This document shows positions 51,225 to 61,234 of a stretch of 64,000 nt of DNA, piece by piece. Positions within the stretch are counted from its first letter, which is position 1. Each line of letters begins with the position of its first letter. The notes below the pieces were generated by a model. That model was given only the letters and a program-made list of their open reading frames with translations. It ran no database searches and was not told the origin of the DNA. Source of the stretch: JBBIJR01 sp037445875 (lineage in GTDB: Bacteria > CLD3 > SB21); the NCBI GenBank assembly GCA_037445875.1, contig JBBIJR010000004.1, positions 1 to 64,000 on the forward strand, read 5' to 3'. Made by a program: the position numbers and the translations under genes.

Positions 51225-52445
51225 TTAACGGTCGCTGGCCGTTCGGACCACCCTGCGGGGGAGATTAGACAGCACGAGCGCTTCCGGGTCGGTTGTGGGA
51301 TGGTCATGGATAATTCGGATCAGTGCTGCTTTTTTTCCTTTGTCCACGCTTCCGATCTCATCGCCAAAACCGAGGGCGCGGGCGCCATTCAGCGTGGCCA
51401 TCTGCAAGACGGCGGCCTCCGAAAGCCCCGGGTGGAGTTTTCTCAGAAACCTCATTTCATTCCACAGATCGAGGTCATCGTTGCTGGCCAGACTGTCCGT
51501 TCCAATGCAGACGTTCAGTCCGGCGGCAAGCATGGCCGGAACCGGCGCCACTCCGCCCACGTCAATCCGGGCATTGCTGCGCGGGCACGTGCAGACGGAG
51601 GCCCGCCGCTCTTTCAGTATCCCCAGATCGTCACCATTGACGTGGACCCCATGGACCACCAGCACATGCTGATTTAGGAAACGGAGGCGGTCCAGGTACC
51701 CCACGGGCGATATCTGCGGCACTTCCCAGCCCTCATCCCAGCGATCCAGCTTGATCAGGAGTTCCCTGAAACTCCCCTCCCCGGTGCGGAGGAACTCGAT
51801 TTCGTCCTTCGATTCAGCGAGGTGAACACTCGTAACCAGGCGGCGCTCGGCGCAATAGCGCGCAATCCTGCGGAACAGTTCCGGCGAAACGGAATACGGC
51901 GCATGCGGACATAGCGTTTCCACAACCCGGCCGTCGCTTTCACTTTCGATACGAGTCGAGAATTCTGCGAAGCGTGAGTCCGCCATGGACGACGGAAAGC
52001 CGGTGAGTTCGTTGAAGACGACGGCGCGCAGGGAACTGGCCCAGAGGAGCGGCAGGGACGTGGCGGAGTGGTTGGCTATATCCCCGACAGCAACGACTCC
52101 GCACGCCTCTGTCTCTCGAATGCCCTCCCGACAGGCCTCGATCGTCTGCTCGCGCGTGAACCGCGTCCTGCGGGTGATCGCCTGGTAGGCCCAATCGCCA
52201 AAATGGTGGACTTTCCCGATCGCCCCCCTCATCACGCACAGTTCGAGGTGCGTGTGAGCATTGACCAGGCCCGGCATGAGGATGGAATTCGGCTCCGAAT
52301 CGCAGGGCAGGTCCGCATGGCGAGCGACGATCTCCCGCCGCGGGCCCACGTCCACGATCGTTCCGCCGTAATCCACTACTACCGCGCCGTCGCGCAGAGG
52401 AGGAGAACTGATGGGCAGCAGCCAGTCGGCCGAGAGGATCTTCAT
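51225..52445 (-). CDS. amidohydrolase (cytosine deaminase/ATZ-TRZ type)
   Basis: The 406-residue enzyme belongs to the metal-dependent amidohydrolase superfamily: the HxH in MPGLVNAHTHLELCVM, the barrel His in VTSVHLAESKDE, the VHGVHVNGDDL strand, and the catalytic Asp in CIGTDSLASNDDLDLWNEM. Enzymes with these motifs deaminate aminated heterocycles; the GTDSLASN box is shared with aminofutalosine deaminase (MqnX) and related adenosine/thiomethyladenosine deaminases. No other menaquinone gene is nearby, so the substrate stays open. A minus-strand promoter lies at 52501-52532. Confidence 0.85.
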   Translation of the reverse strand: MKILSADWLLPISSPPLRDGAVVVDYGGTIVDVGPRREIVARHADLPCDSEPNSILMPGLVNAHTHLELCVMRGAIGKVHHFGDWAYQAITRRTRFTREQTIEACREGIRETEACGVVAVGDIANHSATSLPLLWASSLRAVVFNELTGFPSSMADSRFAEFSTRIESESDGRVVETLCPHAPYSVSPELFRRIARYCAERRLVTSVHLAESKDEIEFLRTGEGSFRELLIKLDRWDEGWEVPQISPVGYLDRLRFLNQHVLVVHGVHVNGDDLGILKERRASVCTCPRSNARIDVGGVAPVPAMLAAGLNVCIGTDSLASNDDLDLWNEMRFLRKLHPGLSEAAVLQMATLNGARALGFGDEIGSVDKGKKAALIRIIHDHPTTDPEALVLSNLPRRVVRTASDR

Positions 52446-52500
52446 GGATAGTGCTCCATGCGCTCAAGGTAGGTGACCTGCTCGTGATTTTCCAGTGAAT

Positions 52501-52532
52501 CAAGAGTATAGTGAAGACTGGTAAACCTGCAA
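52501..52532 (-). promoter_or_regulatory. predicted promoter, TTG-N21-TACTCTTG
   Basis: On the minus strand TTG (52530-52532) and TACTCTTG (52501-52508) are 21 bp apart, 55 nt upstream of the amidohydrolase start. Confidence 0.4.
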
Positions 52533-52724
52533 ATCGCCCCGGCTGCCCGGAGCGCCGATGGAATGAAGATCACGGGCCGGTAAGCCCGCGCGTTGAGAGC
52601 GCGCCCTCGGACGCACTTGAAGGGGTTCGACTACCGTTCGGACTGCTTGAACAGGGTTCAGCCTGTCGCGGGGTTGTGGTGTGTCCTGTCGGTCCAGCGA
52701 TTAATGCTAACTGCTAGCTGAACC

Positions 52725-52755
52725 TTGACCTTGTCTCCCGGATTTTCAAAGTTCC
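52725..52755 (+). promoter_or_regulatory. weak predicted promoter, TTG-N20-AAAGTTCC (leaderless)
   Basis: TTGACC begins at 52725, and AAAGTTCC at 52748-52755 occupies the -7 position with A for the first T. The ATG follows after four C residues with no ribosome-binding site. Confidence 0.3.
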
Positions 52756-52759
52756 CCCC

Positions 52760-53182
52760 ATGCGAAGGACCATACTCCTTTACGGTCTCGCCATGGCGGC
52801 GATGATCGGACTGTTGAAGTTCCTCGAATACCGCTACGTCGTTCGAGATTACACACTCGAATTTTACATTGGTGCGGTTGCTGTGATCTTCGCTCTACTG
52901 GGCGTGTGGGCGGGCCGGCGACTGACTCGCGTGCAAGCCGCGACTCGCGATCCGAATTTCTGCATCGACAGGGCAACCCTCGATCGTCTCGGCATCAGCC
53001 CGCGCGAATACGAGGTGCTGGAACTGATCGCCCACGGTCTGTCGAACCGCGAGATCGCCGACCGCTTGTTCGTCTCGCCCAACACCGTCAAAACTCATTC
53101 TTCCAGTCTATTCTCCAAACTGAACGCCCGAAGGCGAACGGAGGCCGTCCGGAGGGCAAAAGAACTCCGTCTTCTGCCCTAA
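52760..53182 (+). CDS. membrane-anchored LuxR-type HTH protein
   Basis: The 140-residue protein has two transmembrane helices (LLYGLAMAAMIGLLKFLEY and YIGAVAVIFALLGVWAG) and a cytosolic LuxR HTH (SPREYEVLELIAHGLSNREI, SPNTVKTHSSSLFSKL). There is no receiver or ligand domain. The upstream sequence lacks a ribosome-binding site, and the start lies 4 nt after a weak -7 element, so translation may be leaderless. A regulator tethered by two helices probably senses the membrane or must be released. The neighbouring DUF4199 gene lies 101 bp downstream. Confidence 0.85.
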   Translation: MRRTILLYGLAMAAMIGLLKFLEYRYVVRDYTLEFYIGAVAVIFALLGVWAGRRLTRVQAATRDPNFCIDRATLDRLGISPREYEVLELIAHGLSNREIADRLFVSPNTVKTHSSSLFSKLNARRRTEAVRRAKELRLLP

Positions 53183-53283
53183 ACCTTTGGGTGATTGAAC
53201 CGGATCTTTACCGAATCATCCTTTCGAATGATGCTTCCGGCATCTATACTCCGTATATTTCCGAAAAAACAGGAGCGTGAACC

Positions 53284-53823
53284 ATGCGACGAATTATCCT
53301 GACTTTTGGACTTCTGTGCGGCGCCATAATTGCGGGCTTTCTGGTAACGGTGACATTTCTCTGGGACAAAGGCATCTTCAAATTCGAGAACGGCGAATTC
53401 GCGGGTTATGCAAGTATGCTCGTAGCCTTCTCGATGATCTTTTTTGGCATCAAGACCTATCGCGACCGTCAGCAGAACGGGGCCATCAAGTTCCTCACCG
53501 GCCTCAAGATCGGTCTGTGGATCTCCGTGATCGCGTCGTTCATGTATGCCACGGCGTGGGAAGTCTATTATCAGACCAGCGAAAACCTGAGGAACAACTT
53601 CATGGATCAGTATACGGAACATTGCCTCAGCCAGATGAAGAACGACGGAGCCTCGGAAGAAGAGATCGCCGGGAAAGCGAAGGAACTGGCGGAAATGAAG
53701 GAAATGTACAAAAATCCCGCGATGCGATACGGTTGGACCCTTGTGGAGATCTTTCCGGTCGGACTCGCGGTTACGTTGATCAGCGCGGGCGTGTTGAGGA
53801 GGAAAGAAGTGCTGCCGGCGTGA
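53284..53823 (+). CDS. DUF4199 membrane protein
   Basis: The 179-residue protein has four transmembrane helices (ILTFGLLCGAIIAGFLVTV, YASMLVAFSMIFFGIKTY, LKIGLWISVIASFMYATAW, VEIFPVGLAVTLISAGVL) with a soluble charged hairpin between the third and fourth (DQYTEHCLSQMKNDGASEEE). This is the DUF4199 arrangement typical of Bacteroidota, function unknown. CAGGAGCG precedes the ATG. Confidence 0.88.
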   Translation: MRRIILTFGLLCGAIIAGFLVTVTFLWDKGIFKFENGEFAGYASMLVAFSMIFFGIKTYRDRQQNGAIKFLTGLKIGLWISVIASFMYATAWEVYYQTSENLRNNFMDQYTEHCLSQMKNDGASEEEIAGKAKELAEMKEMYKNPAMRYGWTLVEIFPVGLAVTLISAGVLRRKEVLPA

Positions 53824-53854
53824 GCTCGGCGACATGAACGGAAAGGACGGTCGA

Positions 53855-54057
53855 ATGGGATACCCTGTGGTTCATTTTGACATTGGCTGCCGCGTTTGGG
53901 CCATGAACCGGATAGCTACGTCATGCTCTATGTAGAGGTCGAGTCCCAGGGAGGAACCGTCATTGTTCCGGAAACCCCGGTTCCGGGTGGTGATCATTTC
54001 GCCTGGTGTCGTGATCCGCATGGAAACCTGTTCGGGCTGTGGAAGCCCGGATCGTGA
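53855..54057 (+). pseudogene. remnant of a VOC (glyoxalase-like) protein
   Basis: An ATG behind AAAGGACG opens MGYPVVHFDIGCRVW, the usual first strand of a VOC domain, and then hits a stop. In the next phase the sequence gives GHEPDSYVMLYVEVES, QGGTVIVPETPVPGGDHFAW and CRDPHGNLFGLWKPGS, the second half of the same family, ending TGA at 54055-54057. About 40-50 residues of the first betaalphabeta unit and about 10 more inside the second are missing, so two internal deletions have occurred. It is not expressed as a working protein. Confidence 0.75.
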
Positions 54058-54159
54058 CGCTGGTGTCGTCGAACAACAGCATGCAGCGGACGGCGCTGCG
54101 CGCTGCCGCAGATGCTGAGCGTTCGGCTGCGGGCGCAAGGATTGAGCGGAACGACGAGA

Positions 54160-55715
<1,556 letters not shown>

Positions 55716-55789
55716 GTGTACAATGAGCAGTGAACAATGATCAATTCTCCGCCATCCCCACACGTTCTTCGTGGATTCCCGAAATCCTG

Positions 55790-55820
55790 TTGCGGATGCG
55801 GGATCCCTCCCCTATCTTTC
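55790..55820 (+). promoter_or_regulatory. predicted promoter, TTG-N20-TATCTTTC
   Basis: TTG at 55790-55792 and TATCTTTC at 55813-55820 stand 22 nt upstream of the GTG of the LOG-family gene. Confidence 0.55.
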
Positions 55821-55842
55821 ATCCAGCAAACAGGAGAAGCTC

Positions 55843-56419
55843 GTGGTCCGTCAAGTCACCGTACATCGAGTTCCCGCATAGACCCGAAGTATTTCGAAGC
55901 CGCGCGGGAAATGGCCGAAGTGCTCGTGGACCACGACGTCGCGGTGGTCTTCGGGGGAGGCGGACACGGATTGATGGGCTGCCTCGCGGACCGCGTGGTG
56001 GAACGCGGCGGCCGGATCGTGGGTATCATGCCGCATTTCATGCGCGAGATGGAATGGAATCACAAGCAGCTTGACGAGACGGTGTTCGTCGACGATATGC
56101 ACGAACGCAAGAAACGATTGCTCCGGAACTCGGACGCGCTCATCGCCCTGCCCGGAGGCTGCGGCACGATGGAGGAACTGCTCGAAGCCATCACGCTCAA
56201 GCGGCTGGGGCAGTTCACCCGCCCGATCGTGATCCTGAACACCGACGGGTTCTACGATCCGCTCCTCGATATGCTCGCCGCTGCATCCGCGAGCACTTCA
56301 TGAACGAACGCCATCGCTCGATGTGGTCGGTCATTCGCCGGCCCGCGGAATTGATGGACGTTTTGGTGAACGCCCCGGCGTGGGATAATTCCGCCATAGA
56401 CTTCGCCGTGGTGAGGTGA
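55843..56419 (+). pseudogene. LOG-family (TIGR00730 Rossmann-fold) protein, two frameshifts
   Basis: A GTG behind CAGGAG starts MVRQVTV, after which about 7 nt appear to be missing. The next phase continues SSRIDPKYFEAAREMAEVLV, the nucleotide-binding FGGGGHGLMG, and the LOG signature PGGCGTMEE. At about 56278-56282 one more base is missing: the frame ends ASASTS at 56303, while the other phase reads CIREHFMNERHRSMWSV and on to DFAVVR with TGA at 56417-56419. LOG proteins release free bases from nucleotide monophosphates. Promoter, ribosome-binding site and all motifs are intact, so sequencing error is as likely as real decay. Confidence 0.75.
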
Positions 56420-56511
56420 GTCCGGGCGGGTCTCAGGAATGCGTCCCCTGCCATCGCGTTTACCCTCTATCCGGCGCATTGATTCGCCGGAAAATCCCGG
56501 GCAACTTGACC

Positions 56512-56543
56512 TTGTAATTCACCTAGAAGATTTTGTATGTTAT
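56512..56543 (+). promoter_or_regulatory. predicted promoter, TTG-N21-TATGTTAT (leaderless)
   Basis: TTG at 56512-56514 and TATGTTAT at 56536-56543 have a 21-bp spacer. The ATG at 56549 lies 5 nt later, at the expected transcription start. Confidence 0.45.
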
Positions 56544-56548
56544 TTGTT

Positions 56549-57919
56549 ATGAATGCCAGAACGCGGTTTCCCATGGTCTGTTGCGCATCGCTGGTTCTCC
56601 TCGGCGGCGGCCTTGCCGCTCAGACGTCGAAGTCCGAAGGGTCCGAAAAGTACCGGGCGGAAGCGCTCAGTGCATTCATCGACGGATTGATCGCCGACCT
56701 GAGCCAGAATTATGCCGACGCCATCGCGTCGTACCGGGAAGCGCTCGAGCGAGACGGTTCCGCACCGTCCATAGCCCTGGCGCTTGCTAACGATTACTAC
56801 CTCGTAGGACGTATCGACAAGGCGCGCAAGCTGGTGGACGGAGTTCTGTCCGGCCATCCCGACCACATCGAAGCGCTGGAACTGCTCGCCGACCTTCTGT
56901 TTCATGAGAACGAATACCTCGACATGGTCTCCACACTGGAGCGAGTGGTGCGTCTTGAACCGGCCAATGTGGATGCGCGATACAAGCTGATCTCCATCTA
57001 CGAAATCCAGGGTAAATCCGGAGACGCCGCCACGCACTATGCGGCCCTGCTCCGGTGGCTCGGACCCAATTCGCTCATCTCTCTCAAACTCGGCGACTAC
57101 TACCTGCGGAACAAATCCTATGAAAAAGCCGTGTCGGTGTTGAAGAATGCGCGGGACGCCGAGCCCAACAACGTGTACGTCATCGAAGCGCTCGGCCAGG
57201 CATACGCACTGAACAAGGACTACACGCGGGCCCTCGATGCGTACGAGGACCTGGCCCGGCTGCAGGAACAGAATCACGTGCTGTGGGTCCGCATCGGGAA
57301 CCTCGCTCTTCAGACCGAACAATACGACAAGGCCGTCGACGCGTTCGAACGTGCCTCTCTGCCCAACAACGCCGAAATTCAACGCTCGCTGGGATTTGCG
57401 TACCGCCAGCTCGGCCGGCCGGACCCGGCGGTCCGCTGCCTGGAACAGGCGATCGCACTGAATCCGAAAGATGTGTTGTCGATGAACCTTCTTGCACCTA
57501 TCTACCAGGACCTGCACTACTTCGACAAGTCGGACTCGGTGTTCGAACGGATTCTCGAACTGGAGCCCGACAACGACCTCGTACTGAACAATTACAGTTA
57601 CAGCCTCGCCGTCCGCAGCACACGGCTCGATCGGGCCATGGAAATGATCAAGAAGGCACTGGCCAGGGCCCCGAACAATTCCCACTACCTGGACACCATG
57701 GGTTGGGTCTACTATCAGCTCGGAGACTACGAGCAGGCGCTGCGCTACGTAAAACAATCCTACGCACTCGACCCGACGAGCTGGGAAGTAACGGACCATC
57801 TCGGCGATATTCATGCACGGCTCAAGGACCTGCAGACCGCACGGTCGTTTTGGAAGAAAGCTCTTGAATTGAAGCCGGACCAGACTTCCATACAATCCAA
57901 ACTGCCGTCAACGCCGTAA
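56549..57919 (+). CDS. exported TPR-repeat protein
   Basis: The 456-residue protein has a signal peptide (FPMVCCASLVLLGGGLAAQ) and about eleven tandem TPR motifs, for example NYADAIASYREALERDGSAP, YEKAVSVLKNARDAEPNNVY, YDKAVDAFERASLPNNAEIQ and YEQALRYVKQSYALDPTSWE. Such periplasmic TPR scaffolds hold multi-protein envelope complexes. I choose the ATG at 56549 rather than 56537, because the latter lies within the -7 element; the resulting message has no leader. The DUF4292 lipoprotein gene follows after 12 bp, a pairing common in Bacteroidota. Confidence 0.88.
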   Translation: MNARTRFPMVCCASLVLLGGGLAAQTSKSEGSEKYRAEALSAFIDGLIADLSQNYADAIASYREALERDGSAPSIALALANDYYLVGRIDKARKLVDGVLSGHPDHIEALELLADLLFHENEYLDMVSTLERVVRLEPANVDARYKLISIYEIQGKSGDAATHYAALLRWLGPNSLISLKLGDYYLRNKSYEKAVSVLKNARDAEPNNVYVIEALGQAYALNKDYTRALDAYEDLARLQEQNHVLWVRIGNLALQTEQYDKAVDAFERASLPNNAEIQRSLGFAYRQLGRPDPAVRCLEQAIALNPKDVLSMNLLAPIYQDLHYFDKSDSVFERILELEPDNDLVLNNYSYSLAVRSTRLDRAMEMIKKALARAPNNSHYLDTMGWVYYQLGDYEQALRYVKQSYALDPTSWEVTDHLGDIHARLKDLQTARSFWKKALELKPDQTSIQSKLPSTP

Positions 57920-57931
57920 CCCCCCGTTATC

Positions 57932-58729
57932 TTGCGTTCCCACCGGTTCTTCTTCATCGTGTGCTTCGTGTTTCTTGTGTACGGCTGCTCCCCCACCGAG
58001 ACGATCCGGCGGCGCCCCGTGCATGTCTCCGAAACCACACCCGTCGAAATCGTGGAAAAAAACAACCGGAACCTTGCACATGTCAAGTACATCAAGGCCC
58101 TCACGACGCTGAACCTCGAGTCGCCGAAGTCGGCCAACCAGTTCACGGCCCAGATGGCGATCAAGCTGCCCGATTCCGTCTACGTCAAGATCGAAGGGGT
58201 GCTGGGCATCGACGGCCTGAAGGCCTCGTTCAACCGCGAGACGTTTGTGGTGTACAACATCGTCAACAAGTACGTCGTATACGGCGCCACCGGCGCCGAG
58301 GCCATACGAAAGACGTTCGACTACGACCTGACGTTCGACGAAATGGTCGAAATCCTGATCGGCTGGCCGGCGCTGCGCCGGTCCGACCTGGATCGACTGC
58401 TGGACTTTTCCGCGGAAGAAACCTATTTTGTACTGCACGTACGGGAAGACCAAGGAACGCGCCGGATGTGGGTGGACCCGTTTGCCGGTTATGCGGTCAG
58501 CAAGATCGTCCGCTACGATTCCACCGGACAGGTGGTAATGGAGAAGGATTTCACGCGCTTCGAGAAACTCGGCGACGTCTATTTGCCTCGATACGTCCGC
58601 ATCCTTCGACCTCGGGAGAAAGACCTGCTGAGCATCTATTTTGACGCCCGGACGCTCAACCGCTCCTTCAGCAGCCGTCTGTTTACCATCGACTATCCGA
58701 AAGACCTGCAACCGATCCACCTGGAATAG
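57932..58729 (+). CDS. DUF4292 lipoprotein (LolB-like)
   Basis: The 265-residue protein starts at TTG and has a lipoprotein signal (FFFIVCFVFLVYGCSPTE). The body matches DUF4292, a LolA/LolB-like half-barrel: QFTAQMAIKLPDSVYVKIEG, GLKASFNRETFVVYN, then MWVDPFAGYAVSKIVRYD and a late LFTIDYPKDLQPIHLE strand. It is probably an outer-membrane lipoprotein with a role in lipoprotein or lipid handling. It is co-transcribed with the TPR protein upstream and with the glycosyltransferase 7 bp downstream. Confidence 0.88.
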   Translation: MRSHRFFFIVCFVFLVYGCSPTETIRRRPVHVSETTPVEIVEKNNRNLAHVKYIKALTTLNLESPKSANQFTAQMAIKLPDSVYVKIEGVLGIDGLKASFNRETFVVYNIVNKYVVYGATGAEAIRKTFDYDLTFDEMVEILIGWPALRRSDLDRLLDFSAEETYFVLHVREDQGTRRMWVDPFAGYAVSKIVRYDSTGQVVMEKDFTRFEKLGDVYLPRYVRILRPREKDLLSIYFDARTLNRSFSSRLFTIDYPKDLQPIHLE

Positions 58730-58736
58730 AACCGCC

Positions 58737-59687
58737 ATGCAAACCACCGAAGCCCCGCTCTGCGATGTCAGCGTCGTCATCCCGCTCCTCAACGAGGAAG
58801 AATCGCTTCCGGAACTGACCGACCGGATCGTCGAGACGTTGGTCCGCGCCGGAATCTCGTTCGAAATTCTGTATATCGATGACGGCAGCAGCGACCGGTC
58901 GTTCGAAGTGCTGAAGGAACAACATGCGCGGCACGCCGCCGTCCGGGTCATCCGCATGAAGAAGAACTACGGCAAGTCGGCCGCCCTGGCAGAGGGGTTT
59001 CGTGCAGCAACCGGACGGTACGTGGCCACGATGGATGCCGACCTGCAGGACGACCCCCACGAACTGCCTTCGCTGATCCGAAAACTGGACGAAGGTTACG
59101 ATCTGGTTTCCGGATGGAAAAAGAAGCGGCACGACCCGATCAGCAAAACGGTTCCATCGAGGTTCTTCAATTTCGTCACCAGCCTCCTCACGGGGATCCG
59201 TTTGCACGATTTCAACTGCGGACTCAAAGCGTATCGCCGCGAGGTCGTGCGCGACGTTAATCTGTACGGCGAACTGCACCGCTATATCCCCGTGCTGGCC
59301 CGCTGGGAAGGCTACCGGCGCATCACCGAACTCCCGGTCCAGCACCATCCGCGGAAGTACGGTTACAGCAAATTCGGTGTGGCCCGGTTCATCCGCGGTT
59401 TTCTGGATTTGCTGACGGTCCTTTTTCTGTCCCGCTACCTCCGGAGGCCCCTTCACTTCTTCGGCTTCGTCGGTACCGCATTCTTCCTCACCGGCCTCGG
59501 CATCTGCCTCTATCTCACCATCGACTGGTTCCTCGGGACGCCTATCGGCAACCGTCCCATCCTGTTCCTCGGCGTGCTCCTGATCCTCGTGGGCATTCAG
59601 ATCGTGTCCACCGGCCTGGTCGGCGAAATGCTAACATATCACTTCCACCGGCAAAAAGAGTATCCGGTGCGGGAACGGCTCGGGTGA
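58737..59687 (+). CDS. family 2 glycosyltransferase, membrane-anchored (DPM/GtrB-like)
   Basis: The 316-residue protein has a GT-A domain: SVVIPLLNEEESLPELTDRI, the DDGSSDRSFEVL nucleotide site, MDADLQDDPHELPSLIRKLD with the metal-binding Asp pair, and the acceptor region LTGIRLHDFNCGLKAYRREV. Two C-terminal transmembrane helices (FFGFVGTAFFLTGLGICLYL; IGNRPILFLGVLLILVGIQI, cited in part) complete the dolichol/undecaprenyl-phosphate sugar transferase pattern. It probably attaches a sugar to a polyprenyl phosphate at the inner membrane. Its stop overlaps the smpB start (GTGA). Confidence 0.9.
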   Translation: MQTTEAPLCDVSVVIPLLNEEESLPELTDRIVETLVRAGISFEILYIDDGSSDRSFEVLKEQHARHAAVRVIRMKKNYGKSAALAEGFRAATGRYVATMDADLQDDPHELPSLIRKLDEGYDLVSGWKKKRHDPISKTVPSRFFNFVTSLLTGIRLHDFNCGLKAYRREVVRDVNLYGELHRYIPVLARWEGYRRITELPVQHHPRKYGYSKFGVARFIRGFLDLLTVLFLSRYLRRPLHFFGFVGTAFFLTGLGICLYLTIDWFLGTPIGNRPILFLGVLLILVGIQIVSTGLVGEMLTYHFHRQKEYPVRERLG

Positions 59688-60157
59688 GTATGGCGGAAGA
59701 ACGGGCATTAAAGACGATCACGACCAACCGAAAGGCCCGTCACGAGTACTATGTCGTCGATACGATCGAGGCGGGCATGGCGCTGACCGGCAGCGAGGTC
59801 AAGTCGCTCCGTCAGGGCAAGGGAAACATCCAGGACAGCCACGCGCGGATTCAAAACGGCGAGGTATGGCTGTACCACATGCACATTCCCGAATACAAAC
59901 AAGCCAACATCAACAACCACGAGGAATATCGGCCCCGCAAGCTGTTGCTGCACAGAAGCCAGATCAGGAAACTCCTGCGTCAGACCGAAGAAAAGGGCAT
60001 GACGTTGGTTCCCCTCTCCGTTTACTTCAACGAACGCAACAAGGTCAAGGTACTGCTGGCCGTTGCGAGAGGAAAGAGACTGCATGACAAACGCGAGGCG
60101 ATCGCCGATCGGGACGTGCGGCGCGATCTTCAGAGACAGTACCGCGTCAAAAGCTAG
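59684..60157 (+). CDS. smpB: SsrA-binding protein
   Basis: The 157-residue protein binds tmRNA and delivers it to stalled ribosomes. Signature segments are TNRKARHEYYVVDTIEAGMA, LTGSEVKSLRQGKGNIQDSH, RPRKLLLHRSQIRKLL and the basic tail KRLHDKREAIADRDVRRDLQ. The start is either the GTG at 59684 coupled to the previous stop or the ATG at 59690. The tmRNA gene itself is not in the window. Confidence 0.95.
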   Translation: MSMAEERALKTITTNRKARHEYYVVDTIEAGMALTGSEVKSLRQGKGNIQDSHARIQNGEVWLYHMHIPEYKQANINNHEEYRPRKLLLHRSQIRKLLRQTEEKGMTLVPLSVYFNERNKVKVLLAVARGKRLHDKREAIADRDVRRDLQRQYRVKS

Positions 60158-60285
60158 CACCCTTTGCCCGCCGGGCGACCCGCTGCAGGGATATCTGCAA
60201 GAACACCCATGGTAACCAGACGTGGCCGACCGCTTGAAGGGTGTGAATTCGTTCACAAGTCACGGCAACATTCTGCCTCGGCCAC

Positions 60286-60316
60286 TTGCGCAACGGTGAT
60301 TCTTCGCGTATATTGA
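60286..60316 (+). promoter_or_regulatory. predicted promoter, TTG-N20-TATATTGA
   Basis: TTG at 60286-60288 and TATATTGA at 60309-60316. The CBS-domain gene starts 82 nt downstream behind AAGGAGG. Confidence 0.55.
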
Positions 60317-60398
60317 GGCTACCTGTCCCGAATCATTCCTGTCCCGCCTATCGAACGGCGACCGTTGGTGTGATCAAATTTTTTTCAAGGAGGACGGT

Positions 60399-60848
60399 AT
60401 GAAAGTCGTCAGCGACATCATCTCCGGACGAGAATTGTATTGCGTGACCGTCGGCATGGCCGTGGTGGACGTGATCCGCTTCATGGCGGAAAAGAACGTC
60501 GGTGCGGTCGTGGTGGTGGACGATCTGCAGACCAAGCGATTGCGCGGAGTGTTTTCGGAACGCGATTTGATGAAGCGGGTCATGCTGGCAGGTCTGGACG
60601 CGGCCAAGACGAAGATCGACGATGTCATGACCAAGAATGTGGCGGTCGGCCACAAGAACGAGAGCTACGATGTCTGTCTGGAACGGATGAAACGGATCCG
60701 CTCACGCCACCTGCCTATTGTGGACGGCGAGCGACTGCTCGGCATGGTGTCCATGCGTGATCTCCTCGAAGTGGACCTCGAAGACAAGACCGAGGAGATC
60801 AAAATGATGAACGCTTATATCCACGACGTGCCAAAATCCATGCTGTGA
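60399..60848 (+). CDS. two-CBS-domain protein
   Basis: The 149-residue cytosolic protein is a Bateman module of two CBS motifs (VTVGMAVVDVIRFMAEKNVG with VVDDLQTKRLRGVFSERD; MTKNVAVGHKNESYDVCLER with LPIVDGERLLGMVSMRDLLE). CBS pairs bind adenine nucleotides and usually regulate a partner. AAGGAGG precedes the ATG. Its TGA overlaps the GTG of the DUF309 gene (GTGA), so they are made together. Confidence 0.92.
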   Translation: MKVVSDIISGRELYCVTVGMAVVDVIRFMAEKNVGAVVVVDDLQTKRLRGVFSERDLMKRVMLAGLDAAKTKIDDVMTKNVAVGHKNESYDVCLERMKRIRSRHLPIVDGERLLGMVSMRDLLEVDLEDKTEEIKMMNAYIHDVPKSML

Positions 60849-61234
60849 GCGGACCGCCCGAAGGCCCGCAGGCATTCCTCGAGACGCTGCAGCGGGCGAT
60901 TCGACAGACTCAGCGCGGCGAATTTTTTGACGCGCACGAAACCCTCGAGATCCTCTGGCGGTCGGAAACCGATCGTACCCGCCGCGATGCCCTTCAGGGC
61001 CTTATCCACGTGGCCGTCGCCTGCCATCACCACCAGCACTCGAATGTCCCGGGAGCACGGCTGCAGTTGCGCAAAGGCCTGCACAAGTTCCGTGGGATCG
61101 ATCTGGAGAAACTGGAACCGACGTGGGGGGTTCAGCTCAGGAAGTTTGTAGAGGACATCAAGCAAAGGGGAACCGAGTTGAAACGCGGAGGGTATCCGCG
61201 GCTCCGTATCATCGCGTCGGAAGAACCACGGTAA
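60845..61234 (+). CDS. DUF309 family protein
   Basis: The 129-residue helical protein has the DUF309 signature: RGEFFDAHETLEILWRSE, then DALQGLIHVAVACHHHQH and GARLQLRKGLHKFRGI. The conserved His and Glu residues (FFDAHETLE, HHHQH) look like a metal or nucleotide site, but no activity is established. It starts at GTG within the CBS gene's stop. Its 3' end overlaps the convergent PAS kinase gene by 26 bp. Confidence 0.85.
   Translation: MSGPPEGPQAFLETLQRAIRQTQRGEFFDAHETLEILWRSETDRTRRDALQGLIHVAVACHHHQHSNVPGARLQLRKGLHKFRGIDLEKLEPTWGVQLRKFVEDIKQRGTELKRGGYPRLRIIASEEPR

Larger units (their letters stand above)
52446..52759. other. 314-bp intergenic stretch between divergent genes
   Basis: It contains the amidohydrolase promoter on the left and a possible leaderless promoter for the LuxR-type gene on the right. 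The GC-rich middle (52540-52690) has short hairpins but no tRNA, riboswitch or coding region that I can support. Confidence 0.5.

Noticed and set aside
51225..52445. Firm assignment of the amidohydrolase as aminofutalosine deaminase
   Set aside because: The motifs are shared by several deaminases, and no other menaquinone gene is nearby.
52600..52650. GGTTCGAC-like tRNA T-arm
   Set aside because: The flanking bases do not pair into a T stem, and no acceptor, D or anticodon arms are present.
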